Assembly: GCA_030636025.1 (NCBI GenBank)
Contig: DAOVXQ010000004.1
Coordinates: 22,229 to 86,228 of the forward strand
Direction: 5' to 3'
Source of the DNA: an archaeon
GTDB taxonomy: Archaea; Nanobdellota; Nanobdellia; Pacearchaeales; GW2011-AR1
DNA: 64,000 nt
Positions 29,933 through 39,213 of the stretch are shown piece by piece. The notes under the pieces were generated by a model. That model was not told the origin of the DNA, did no database searches, and saw only the letters and a program-made list of their open reading frames with translations. The position numbers and the translations under genes are program-made. Position 1 is the stretch's first letter. Each line of letters opens with the position of its first letter.

Positions 29933-32900
29933 GTGAAAATTATGAAAAAGAATTTGAAAGTGATGTTGACTATTTTGTTTGTGACAATTTTACCGGCGAC
30001 CTTATTTGCGGCACCGAGCGGAGACTATTGTTTTAATATCGGCGACCGCCCGATTCGAGATATTCAGGGTGATTACTCTGATATTGTTCTCTCAGGGAGT
30101 ACGAATCTTGAACATTTGTCCCTTTTTCAAAATGAACATGGGATAATTACTGGAGAAGGTTATGGGACTAAGGGACCTCTTGGGATAAAAACCAAAATTC
30201 CTGTGGGTTTTATATATTCATTGCTGAACCAACGGATGGCAGGGATGATAAATATATTCACTTTTACTAAAGCATCTAATGGGTGCCCCTTGGGGGTTTT
30301 GACCTATCGTGGATATGCCCAGGAAGACCATTTGATTGGTTTGTTTAAGGGGATTATAGATAATACCTTGTATGGCTTAACGACGAAAATAGATTTCAGT
30401 CATTTAATTAATACGACTGATTGGCAGATTCATTTGTCGAATATGAGAACTGTTGGCGGTCGAATTACTGGCTCGGCGAAAATAAAACTATCCAGTGGAA
30501 GAGAATCTGACTTTAAGGTCATTGGATTTCATAGTGACTGGACAGGACATTCCACTTTTTTATTGATAGGCACTGCCACAGATGATTCTGAAATCGCTGG
30601 TTTGCTTATTTTTGATTTGAATTGCCGAACAAAGAAAATTACATGGATTGTTGGACGAATTTTCGGAACAACGGTTTTTAATCTCAGTGCAAATTATGTG
30701 TCTGCGAAGCCGATTGATGAACTTGGGATAACCATTGAAACATTTGACGACAATATTTTTGTCAACGAAGAAGTTACATTCGATGCTGTTGTTCCAAACG
30801 AAAACCAAGAATATTTTGATGGGTTGCAGGTTGCTTGGGACTTCAACAGCGACGGCGTGTTGGAAGTTCAGCCGACCCTTGACAAATTTTCTTGTTATGC
30901 TTTTGAAGAGCCGGGCGTTTATACTGTCACACTATTAATCTTTGGTGAAAATGGAGATTGCCATGAATTAACCAAAGAAATAAGAGTAAAGTCAATTGAT
31001 AGACTCGAGACCACCTTGGAGATTTCTAATTATAATCCCTTTGTCGGCGAGGAAGGTGGATTTGAGGCCGTGGTCCCAGACGAGAACGCAGATTATTTTG
31101 ATGGATTGCAGGTGGCATGGGATTTCAACAGCGACGGTGTGTTGGAAGTCCAGCCGACTTTCGAAAAGTCTGCCAGTTATGCATTCGAAGAGCCTGGTGT
31201 TTATTTAGTTAAACTGTTAATCTTTGATGGAACGGGATTTCATTATGAAATAATCAAAGAGATTACAGTTGAATCTGAAGCATTGGACTTGCCGGAACTG
31301 AAAACTGTCGACGGTTCTACTACGATTTTCGTAGACGAAAATTTGACGGTTCGGACTCTTGCCGGGACTTCTGAAGTGGATAATTCAGGCAGGTTTGAAA
31401 ATTTGGTGATGTTAAACACGGGGAACGGGCAGGTTATTTTCGTTGAGAATGGTGAGACTCCTCTTGGGGTTGCTTATATTACTTCAGAACAAGTTGCCTC
31501 GGGAATTGTGCAAATAACCTCTCGCGAATTGGCGTTGGGATTGATAAGTTTAAATCCTTATATTACGGTTTTGTCTCCTCAGAACCGCTCCATGGTTCTT
31601 GAAGCATCTGCGAATCATTATGAATTTGCATTATTAAAAGATGATGTCAAGAACTCGATTATCAATGCGCCGGAGTTGGCTCTTGATTACGAGACCTATC
31701 CGTATATTTTTCAAACTTCCACGAAGATAGGTATAGAGACGATTATGAGTTTGGATGGCTCGGGGTCTCTTGCAAGATCTTATGCCGGTGTTGGAGAAAT
31801 AACAGATACTGAAGCAACGAATGTGATGCGACGATTAAGTCCTGTTGCGATTAGTTCTGTTAGCCAGATGGTTGGCGAGGAAGATTGTCCGCATATCATA
31901 GATAAAGCCGGTCCCGAGATTACCTTGGTAAACCCCTTGATGAGCTTTTACGGTTTTCAGGCAAATGAAAACAGTAATCTTGTCAGAGGAAGAAGTAAGG
32001 TATTTAATTTCTTTCCTCCGTGGAGGTTTGGAAGAACTGCACCGTGTGAAAAAGATTGGAATCTTGGTGACGGTGTGTTTGACATAACCATTTACAGTGG
32101 TTTTAATATCGGCACCGAGGGTTGGTTGGACTACAGGCATTCTGCAGGAAAAGCAACTTATGCGAACCTCGCTAAGGTGATTTTCATTTGCCTGGATATT
32201 GGTGGCATGGATTTTATGTCGCTTGATAATTCCGTGATAGAAAATCTATTGTTACTTGATAATGTGCCAAACATCGACCTCGGCAATATCGCCACGAAAT
32301 TTAAGGAAAAGGGTTGGCAGTATGTTTTGTTACATACTATGCCGGAATTTCTCAGAAACCATTGGGATGAAATTTCCTATTGGCTGTGGCAAGACGGTGC
32401 GACAGGGCTTGCAGAAGGTATGCAAGATGTATCGAGGTATTTTAAGCATACTGCAAAAGCTATGGAAGGAGTAATGAATGCTCTTCCCGTGGTCGGGATT
32501 ATTCTTGACTCTGGTGAGATGCTAAACGAATGGATACCTTTCCTCGCTGATTTGGCTACTGGTCCAAGAATATTACAGTATCGTGTTGAACAAGAAGATG
32601 GTGTGCTTTATGAGCTGGCTACGCCTTATATACCTCCGACTGCAAAAATTCGTTTAGAAAACTATAATCCGTTTGTCGGTGAAGAAGTGATATTTGATGC
32701 AAGATTGTGTTACGACGATTGTGATCGTCGTGAAGATTTGCAGGTTCGGTGGGATTTTGACGGCGATGGAGTATGGGATACGGGTTGGAGCAATGGCAAG
32801 ATTGCGAATTATACTATGAATCAAAGAGGCAATTTCAGGACCCGACTTGAAGTCAGGGATTTGGACGGTCTTGTTGGTTCAGAGACTTGCAGTCTTGTTG

Positions 32901-33304
32901 TAGGATCTATCGAAAGTTTTAAAATCGTTTTGACCTGGGGACAGAATCCCCGGGACCTTGACTCTCATTTGTATACTCCTGTTATTGACGGTTCTTCCCA
33001 TCATGTCTGGTATAGTTCAAAAGGAAGTGCAATTTCACTTCCTTATGTGTGGTTGGACTTAGATGATGTTTCGAGTTATGGCCCTGAAACAATTTGGTTC
33101 GAGAGGTTTTTCTCTGGGGAATACAAGTATTCGGTTTACCAGTATTCTTCTGACGGGGCATTGGCAACATCTGGCGCACATGTCGAAATAATTAGTGCCG
33201 GAAGATTAATCGCTTCCTTCGATGTTCCGACAGACTTGTCTGGGCGGACCTGGGAAGTTTTCACAATTAACGGGGGGACAAAAACTATCACTCCGATTAA
33301 TTAA
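29933..33304 (+). CDS. large secreted protein with three PKD-like repeats and YfaP/DUF2135-like C-terminus (likely start at 29942)
   Basis: Sec signal MKKNLKVMLTILFVTILPATLFAA; 'NYNPFVGEE...WDFNSDGVLEVQPT' repeats; C-terminal 'LTWGQNPRDLDSHLYTP'. Confidence 0.8.
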   Translation: MKIMKKNLKVMLTILFVTILPATLFAAPSGDYCFNIGDRPIRDIQGDYSDIVLSGSTNLEHLSLFQNEHGIITGEGYGTKGPLGIKTKIPVGFIYSLLNQRMAGMINIFTFTKASNGCPLGVLTYRGYAQEDHLIGLFKGIIDNTLYGLTTKIDFSHLINTTDWQIHLSNMRTVGGRITGSAKIKLSSGRESDFKVIGFHSDWTGHSTFLLIGTATDDSEIAGLLIFDLNCRTKKITWIVGRIFGTTVFNLSANYVSAKPIDELGITIETFDDNIFVNEEVTFDAVVPNENQEYFDGLQVAWDFNSDGVLEVQPTLDKFSCYAFEEPGVYTVTLLIFGENGDCHELTKEIRVKSIDRLETTLEISNYNPFVGEEGGFEAVVPDENADYFDGLQVAWDFNSDGVLEVQPTFEKSASYAFEEPGVYLVKLLIFDGTGFHYEIIKEITVESEALDLPELKTVDGSTTIFVDENLTVRTLAGTSEVDNSGRFENLVMLNTGNGQVIFVENGETPLGVAYITSEQVASGIVQITSRELALGLISLNPYITVLSPQNRSMVLEASANHYEFALLKDDVKNSIINAPELALDYETYPYIFQTSTKIGIETIMSLDGSGSLARSYAGVGEITDTEATNVMRRLSPVAISSVSQMVGEEDCPHIIDKAGPEITLVNPLMSFYGFQANENSNLVRGRSKVFNFFPPWRFGRTAPCEKDWNLGDGVFDITIYSGFNIGTEGWLDYRHSAGKATYANLAKVIFICLDIGGMDFMSLDNSVIENLLLLDNVPNIDLGNIATKFKEKGWQYVLLHTMPEFLRNHWDEISYWLWQDGATGLAEGMQDVSRYFKHTAKAMEGVMNALPVVGIILDSGEMLNEWIPFLADLATGPRILQYRVEQEDGVLYELATPYIPPTAKIRLENYNPFVGEEVIFDARLCYDDCDRREDLQVRWDFDGDGVWDTGWSNGKIANYTMNQRGNFRTRLEVRDLDGLVGSETCSLVVGSIESFKIVLTWGQNPRDLDSHLYTPVIDGSSHHVWYSSKGSAISLPYVWLDLDDVSSYGPETIWFERFFSGEYKYSVYQYSSDGALATSGAHVEIISAGRLIASFDVPTDLSGRTWEVFTINGGTKTITPIN

Positions 33305-33314
33305 TGATTTAGTT

Positions 33315-33362
33315 AGAAGTCAGCTGATAGACTTGTTGTTTGTTGGCTGACTTCTCTTTTTT
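33315..33362 (+). terminator. intrinsic terminator
   Basis: AGAAGTCAGC ... GCTGACTTCT-CTTTTTT. Confidence 0.8.
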
Positions 33363-33382
33363 GAAATTGAAGGAGCATTATT

Positions 33383-33682
33383 TTGAGAAAAAAATTGTTA
33401 GAGGATTTTAAGTTGTCCTTAGAAAGTCAAAAATTTTCTGAGGATTATGTTGAAAAATGTATGTTGGAGGTTAAATTGTTTTTAGAATTTTGCGGGGATT
33501 CTGAAAACATTATTAATATTAATCCTGCGGCGATAGAACAATATGCGGTTTATCTTGACGAAACCCAAAATTTTATGGCGGTTTGTAGAGCGATTGTTAG
33601 TGTGAAATCGTTTTACGATTTTTTGTATTCGAAAGGAGGAATTTCAGAACATCCTTTTGAAAGGGTCTTTAAAGAAGTATAA
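33383..33682 (+). CDS. Xer/phage-integrase N-terminal SAM-like (core-binding) domain only
   Basis: 'MRKKLLEDFKLSLESQKFSEDYVEKCMLEVKLFLEFC...VCRAIVSVKSFYDFLYSKGGISEHPFERV'; no catalytic domain follows. Confidence 0.65.
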   Translation: MRKKLLEDFKLSLESQKFSEDYVEKCMLEVKLFLEFCGDSENIININPAAIEQYAVYLDETQNFMAVCRAIVSVKSFYDFLYSKGGISEHPFERVFKEV

Positions 33683-33740
33683 TTTTAGTCGTTATTATGT
33701 AGGTTAATTTTTGGTTAAATTTCATTTTTAGGAGATTGTT

Positions 33741-34415
33741 ATGAAAAATTTTGTTATGATTATGATTGTTGTTTTGTGTTTGGTAAATATGGGTTTTGCC
33801 GAGGGGGTTGAGGTAGAATCCTATTTAAAACTGGGAACTCTTGATTCCATGGAAAAGGATCGTTCATCTGCCTGTGCCCACAAGCTCATGGTCTGGATAG
33901 GGCTTAATTTTGTTTTTGGAGGTGAAACTCCTTTAAAGGCAATGATTAATGCTGAGATGTGGACGATGGCAGAGCCAGTTGACCGGGATTTTGGGGTTCC
34001 TCATGATGGAATGATTCTTTCTGGGAGATTGAGTCATGATTTCAAATTGACCGAGGATATTTTGATTTATCCTTTTGCCAGTGTCGGTTTTGAAAACTGG
34101 AGAAGGAATTCACCTGATGATGGAAATCAGGATGAATTTTATGGAGATTTGTGTTTCTTTAGTTTTAGTTTCGGAAACGGTTTGAAATACAAAAACTGGT
34201 ATGCGGAAGCAGAAGGTTTTTTGCCGTTTTGGACTAAGACTGATAGCGGACAGAAACCTGACGGCGAATGGGGGGGTGGTTTAAATGTCGGATATATTTT
34301 TGATGAATATGTCCGATGTGGGATGTTTTACACCCAAAAAAGTTTCGGAGGAGACGGAACCCAGACTGATTTTAAACTCAGCCAGTATGGGTTTTTTGTT
34401 GGTTATACTTTCTGA
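33741..34415 (+). CDS. outer-membrane beta-barrel-like protein
   Basis: Signal peptide ...LVNMGFAEG; alternating aromatic beta-strand pattern; C-terminal Phe (VGYTF). Confidence 0.65.
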   Translation: MKNFVMIMIVVLCLVNMGFAEGVEVESYLKLGTLDSMEKDRSSACAHKLMVWIGLNFVFGGETPLKAMINAEMWTMAEPVDRDFGVPHDGMILSGRLSHDFKLTEDILIYPFASVGFENWRRNSPDDGNQDEFYGDLCFFSFSFGNGLKYKNWYAEAEGFLPFWTKTDSGQKPDGEWGGGLNVGYIFDEYVRCGMFYTQKSFGGDGTQTDFKLSQYGFFVGYTF

Positions 34416-34453
34416 CATCTGTCGGGAGGTTTAAATTAGTTGGATAAATTATT

Positions 34454-34504
34454 GAGAGCCAGAAAATAGATTCCAAATGGATAATCTAAAATCTGGCTCT
34501 CTTT
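34454..34504 (+). terminator. intrinsic terminator
   Basis: GAGAGCCAGA ... TCTGGCTCTC-TTT. Confidence 0.7.
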
Positions 34505-34550
34505 GAATTAAGAAAATATTAAATTTCTCTAACTCTCGCGAAAGGGGGTG

Positions 34551-34589
34551 ATGCCTATGATTGTTAAATCCTTAGGCGTGTGTTATTAA
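34551..34589 (+). CDS. micro-ORF, 12 aa MPMIVKSLGVCY
   Basis: gcgaaagggggtg RBS. Confidence 0.3.
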   Translation: MPMIVKSLGVCY

Positions 34590-34632
34590 TACTTTTACAC
34601 TCAGATGACTAACTAGTCAGAAAGGAGTAACC

Positions 34633-34686
34633 GTGAAAAAATTAGTAATTGTTAAGAACAACAAAACGAAGAAAAGCAAGAGATGA
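34633..34686 (+). CDS. micro-ORF, 17 aa VKKLVIVKNNKTKKSKR (GTG start)
   Basis: AGAAAGGAGTAACC-GTG strong Shine-Dalgarno. Confidence 0.35.
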   Translation: MKKLVIVKNNKTKKSKR

Positions 34687-34812
34687 TTCAAGAAAGAACG
34701 GAGTCATCTTAAAAATGAAGCCACGAAAAAGGAGATCTTTAATTAGTGTCATAATTAGGATCTCGGGTAAAAATTTTATGGTGGGATGAAGAAATTCTGT
34801 CGAATAGAATTA

Positions 34813-34853
34813 GGAGAGTTAGGGTCATAAGATGAAAGTCTACCTAACTCTCC
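34813..34853 (+). terminator. 11-bp perfect hairpin at the right end of the bacterial-like island
   Basis: GGAGAGTTAGG ... CCTAACTCTCC; no strong T-tract. Confidence 0.5.
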
Positions 34854-34938
34854 CACCCACATTTATTTGATTTAGAACTTTTATTTTTTTTGCAAATTTT
34901 TTGATTTGAACATATTTTTTTTGCAAAATTACTGAAAA

Positions 34939-35187
34939 TTAGTAGATATTTTTTCTAAGTCCTATTTTTATGACACTGATTATTAATTTATTTTCTATTA
35001 TTTGATAAATTATTCTATAATTTTTAATTCTTAATCTAAATAGTCCTGTTAGTTTTCCGATTAGTGGTTTTCCAATCTGTGGGTTTTGTTTTAGTTCTAA
35101 GATTTTTTTAAGAATTTTATTTCTTTCAAATTTGTCAATTTTTTTAAGAAATATTTCTGCTTTTTTTTGAAAATATAATTTATACAT
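34939..35187 (-). CDS. RelE/ParE-family toxin
   Basis: KKAEIFLKKIDKFERNKILKKI...GLFRLRIKNYRIIYQI. Confidence 0.85.
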   Translation of the reverse strand: MYKLYFQKKAEIFLKKIDKFERNKILKKILELKQNPQIGKPLIGKLTGLFRLRIKNYRIIYQIIENKLIISVIKIGLRKNIY

Positions 35188-35458
35188 CTTGATTGTCTAA
35201 TTCTTTTTTTAAATCTTCAAAACTTATACCATAATTTCCTTTTTCAATTTCTTCAAGAGATTCTGCAATGTCCCGCATTGTTTCAGGGTCTGACAGGACT
35301 TCAATAGTTTCAATTAGGTTTTCTCTATCTGTATCTGCAGGGTTTGTTTTTTGAATAACTCTTTCTAATAATTCGTTGTAAGTTTCTCTATGATGAATTT
35401 TTAATGAATCTAATTTTGATTTTACTTTTGTGTCTAACTGAATTGTGGTTATTGCCAT
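35180..35458 (-). CDS. cognate antitoxin (RHH-like)
   Basis: Overlaps toxin start; 'ITTIQLDTKVKSKLDSLKIHHRETYNELLERVI'. Confidence 0.75.
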   Translation of the reverse strand: MAITTIQLDTKVKSKLDSLKIHHRETYNELLERVIQKTNPADTDRENLIETIEVLSDPETMRDIAESLEEIEKGNYGISFEDLKKELDNQDV

Positions 35459-35560
35459 TTTTTTGTTCTTGCTCTATAGTTAACCATAGTTTAATATAGT
35501 TTATAAAAGTTTTGGGTTGGGTTGTATATTTAGATAAAGTTTTATTAAGTAATTTATTCT

Positions 35561-36988
35561 ATGTTATTTATGGAGAAAATAAAATCAGGGATAGAAATTC
35601 ATCAGCAACTTGATACGCATAAATTGTTTTGTAGTTGTCCTTGTGTTTTGAGAAAAGATGAGCCGGATTTTGTTGTGCAGAGGAGATTGCATGCTGTTGC
35701 CGGGGAGGGTGGAGAGATTGATGTTGCTGCTAAGTTTGAAGCAGAACAGGAAAAAGAATTTATTTATCAAGGTTATGATACAACTTGTTTGGTTGAGATT
35801 GATGAAGAACCGCCTCATGAAATTAATCAGGATGCATTGGAAACTGTTTTGCATATTGCTTTGCTTTTGAATTGCGAGATTTTGCCTATTAGTCAGATTA
35901 TGAGAAAGACTGTTGTGGATGGTTCGAATACTTCTGGTTTTCAGAGGACGGTTTTGATTGCTCGGAAGGGTTATGTTGAAACTGAATCTGGAAAAGTTAG
36001 AATTGATAATATTTCTTTAGAGGAGGATTCTGCGAGGAAGATAAAAATAGAGAAGGGCAGGACTATTTTTAGGTTGGATAGGTTGGGGATTCCTTTGGTT
36101 GAGATTGGAACTGCACCAGATATTACAAGTCCTGAACAGGCGAAGGAAGTTGCTTTGCATATTGGGGATGTTTTAAGGAGCTGCAAGGTTAAGCGAGGGA
36201 TTGGAACGATTAGGCAGGATGTGAATGTTTCTATTGAGGGGCATCCTCGTGTTGAGATTAAAGGTTTTCAGGATATTAAAATGTTTATTCCAACTATTGA
36301 AAAAGAAGTCGAGAGGCAGGAAAAAAATTTAGTTGGAAAAAAAGATTTGAGAGGCGAGGTTAGAAATGCTTTGCCGGATGGAAGCAGTGAATTTTTGAGA
36401 CCTATTCCTGGGTCTGCGAGAATGTATCCTGAAACAGATTTGCCTTTGCTGAAAATTTCAAGGCAAATGATTAATAATGCTAAAGCAAGTTTGCCGAAGT
36501 TAAGAAGAGAGATAGAAAAAGATTTGGAGAAGAAAGGGCTTTCAGAGGATTTGATTAAATTATTAATTCGCAGTGGGAGGTTGGATAGTTTTGAGAATTT
36601 GTTGAAGGTTGTTAATGAGCCGAATTTTATTTTTAAGGTACTGGTTGAAATTCCAAAAGAGATTGGGTCGCATGATGGAATTAAGAATATCGACGGTGTT
36701 TTAAATTTGGATATTGTTGAGAGTATTGTTTCTGCTGTTAAAGAAAATAAAATAGAAAAAGGAGATGTTAAACATGTTATGGAAGAGATTGTTAAAGGGA
36801 AAAGTTTTGCAGATGCGATTGAAATTGAGAAAATTGATTTAGGGGATGTTGAAAAAGAGATTGCGAAGTTGGTTAAAGCAAAACCAGGGTTGAGTGTTGG
36901 AGGATATATGGGCTTGGTGATGCAGAATTTTAAAGGAAAAGTTAGTGGGAAAGAGGTTAGTGAGATACTTAGAAAGTTGATTAAATAA
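35561..36988 (+). CDS. gatE: Glu-tRNA(Gln) amidotransferase subunit E, short form
   Basis: KSGIEIHQQLDTHKLFCSCPC, ARMYPETDLPLLKI; only 475 aa. Confidence 0.9.
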   Translation: MLFMEKIKSGIEIHQQLDTHKLFCSCPCVLRKDEPDFVVQRRLHAVAGEGGEIDVAAKFEAEQEKEFIYQGYDTTCLVEIDEEPPHEINQDALETVLHIALLLNCEILPISQIMRKTVVDGSNTSGFQRTVLIARKGYVETESGKVRIDNISLEEDSARKIKIEKGRTIFRLDRLGIPLVEIGTAPDITSPEQAKEVALHIGDVLRSCKVKRGIGTIRQDVNVSIEGHPRVEIKGFQDIKMFIPTIEKEVERQEKNLVGKKDLRGEVRNALPDGSSEFLRPIPGSARMYPETDLPLLKISRQMINNAKASLPKLRREIEKDLEKKGLSEDLIKLLIRSGRLDSFENLLKVVNEPNFIFKVLVEIPKEIGSHDGIKNIDGVLNLDIVESIVSAVKENKIEKGDVKHVMEEIVKGKSFADAIEIEKIDLGDVEKEIAKLVKAKPGLSVGGYMGLVMQNFKGKVSGKEVSEILRKLIK

Positions 36989-37018
36989 ACTTATAAACAA
37001 TTAAAATCTGAAATTTTA

Positions 37019-37504
37019 ATGGGAATGAATTTAATTGAAAAAGTTGATAAGGCAATATTAAAAAATGCTGAATTGAATTTTAAGATAATTAGTGAGGTTC
37101 CTGATTTTAAAACTTTTATTAAGAATTATGAAGAGAGTATTTGTAAATTATATGGAAGAAATGTTGGGCATGAATATTCTGATGGAGTCTGGAGACAGAA
37201 TGGAAAATTGTTTATTCCTTATCAATTGTTTTTTTCAGAGGGAAATGAAGAAGAAATTTTAAACTCTGATTGTGTTTATATTCCTAAAGAAGTTGTTGAT
37301 AAACTTTCATGTAATTTGGAAATTAAAGATAATGTAAAAATTATAGATGAACAAGGACATCCAACTGCATTAGATATATTTGTAAATTATAAATGCTCTA
37401 AGGAATTAGATTTTTATATTGCAGTTAATTATCCGAAAGATAAAAAAAGAGGGGCAAATCAAAATAGAAAAAGGGAAGTTACTACAGGTCCACTTGAGGT
37501 TTAA
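37019..37504 (+). CDS. hypothetical protein
   Basis: ORF. Confidence 0.5.
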   Translation: MGMNLIEKVDKAILKNAELNFKIISEVPDFKTFIKNYEESICKLYGRNVGHEYSDGVWRQNGKLFIPYQLFFSEGNEEEILNSDCVYIPKEVVDKLSCNLEIKDNVKIIDEQGHPTALDIFVNYKCSKELDFYIAVNYPKDKKRGANQNRKREVTTGPLEV

Positions 37505-37542
37505 TTAAATAAACTTATAAATACTGAATTCTGAGTAGGATT

Positions 37543-38817
37543 ATGATAAGGACATATATTAAAGATGGGTTTAAGAAAAAAGGCAAGGTAGAATTAAAGG
37601 GGTGGGTGCATGATATTCGTGATTTAAGTAAAATTAAGTTTCTTATTTTAAAGGATATTAGTGGAAGAATCCAGTGTATTGTACTGCCTAAAGAATCTGG
37701 TGAAGAGATTTTTAAACAGGTTTCTAAAATAAATAGGGAGAGTGTTGTCAGGGTTGTTGGAGAGTTGCAGGATAGTAAACAGGCGATTGGGGGAAAAGAA
37801 CTTTTGATTAAAGAATTAGAAGTAATTTCTGAAGCAGAACAGCCATTGCCAATTGATGTTTCAGACCATTCTAAAACAGAGTTGCCTAAAAGATTGGATT
37901 ATCGGTTTTTAGATTTGCACAGGCCTAAATCTCAGGCGATTTTTAAAATTGAATCTACAATGATGCAGGCATATAGAGAATTTATGATTAAGGAAGGCGG
38001 GATTGAAGCTGTTTTTCCTTCTATAATTGGAAGTTCAAGTGAAGGTGGAACAGAATTATTTCCTTTGAAGTATTTTGAGAAAAAAGCATTTTTATCTCAG
38101 AGCTGTCAGTTATATAAGCAGATGTTAGCTTGTTCAATGGAAAAAGTATTTACTATTTTTTGTGTTTGGAGAGCAGAGAAGCATAATACTGTTCGGCATT
38201 TGAATGAAGCAAGACAGTTAGATTATGAGGAATGTTTTGCAGATGAGTTTAAGGTTATGGATGTTTTGGCGAGGTGTGTTCAGTATATTGTTAAGAAGAT
38301 TATGGATGAGAGGGGGGAGGAATTAGAATTGCTTGATGTTAAATTAAAAGTTCCTGATGTTAAATATATGACTTTTGCTGATTGCACTAAATTAATGAAA
38401 AAAGAAAAAGTTCATATGGGAAAAGATGATTTATCTACTGAAGCTGAAAAGCGGTTGGGGGAGTTATATCCTGATACAATTGTGTTTGTTCATGACTGGC
38501 CCCTCGCTGGTAAGCCGTTTTATATTATGCCTAAAGGAGATGGATTAAGTGGGGGTTTTGATGCTATTTATAATGGTGTTGAGATTTCATCTGGTGGGCA
38601 GAGGGTTCATATTCCTGATTTATTAATTAAGAGATTAAAAGAAAAAGGTTTGAATCCTAAGGATTTTAAGGGTTATATTGATAGTTTTAGATATGGAGCC
38701 CCAGAGCATGCGGGGTGGGGTGTGGGATTAGAGAGGTTGATGACTCAAATTTTAGGTATTGCAAATATACGAGAGGTCACTTTGTTTCCTCGGGATAGGG
38801 ATAGGTTAGGGCCTTAG
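37543..38817 (+). CDS. aspS: aspartyl-tRNA synthetase (archaeal type)
   Basis: GGTELFPLKYFEKKAFLSQSCQLYKQ, VEISSGGQRVH, GWGVGLERLMTQILG. Confidence 0.93.
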   Translation: MIRTYIKDGFKKKGKVELKGWVHDIRDLSKIKFLILKDISGRIQCIVLPKESGEEIFKQVSKINRESVVRVVGELQDSKQAIGGKELLIKELEVISEAEQPLPIDVSDHSKTELPKRLDYRFLDLHRPKSQAIFKIESTMMQAYREFMIKEGGIEAVFPSIIGSSSEGGTELFPLKYFEKKAFLSQSCQLYKQMLACSMEKVFTIFCVWRAEKHNTVRHLNEARQLDYEECFADEFKVMDVLARCVQYIVKKIMDERGEELELLDVKLKVPDVKYMTFADCTKLMKKEKVHMGKDDLSTEAEKRLGELYPDTIVFVHDWPLAGKPFYIMPKGDGLSGGFDAIYNGVEISSGGQRVHIPDLLIKRLKEKGLNPKDFKGYIDSFRYGAPEHAGWGVGLERLMTQILGIANIREVTLFPRDRDRLGP

Positions 38818-38888
38818 TGTTGTAACTAAGTAGTGATGAATTATAGAAAGGTTTATAAATGAAAAATTCTAAGATATTTTAATTTAAA

Positions 38889-39197
38889 ATGATAAATAAA
38901 AAATTTCAATCAATAGGTGAAAAATCAGGCTACGATCGTCCTTTGGAAATTGGTTCAGTCGAAGATTTGACGCTATCTTTTGACTTAGTTAGAGGGCCTG
39001 ATAAGGATAGAGGATTCATTCAGAATTATTTAAATGAACATGGTTTTACAGGTTTGGAGGTTTATCGAGATTTTCGAGCTTCTTCTGTTTTTGGTTTGAT
39101 GTCTTTTAAGGATTATTTAGGAATAGTAAAAGTGGAAAATCAGGATGTTTTTCCAAATATCAGTAATCCTCTTTTTGAAACAAATAAAAAAATCTAA
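38889..39197 (+). CDS. hypothetical protein
   Basis: ORF. Confidence 0.45.
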   Translation: MINKKFQSIGEKSGYDRPLEIGSVEDLTLSFDLVRGPDKDRGFIQNYLNEHGFTGLEVYRDFRASSVFGLMSFKDYLGIVKVENQDVFPNISNPLFETNKKI

Positions 39198-39213
39198 AAA
39201 ATTTTAATTTAAA

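Noticed and set aside
34813-34853. Possible integron attC site (GTTAGGG/CCTAAC arms, many small promoterless ORFs)
   Set aside because: Arm order is wrong (attC needs RYYYAAC before GTTRRRY), no intI catalytic domain, and other terminators lack such core sites; better read as a hairpin.
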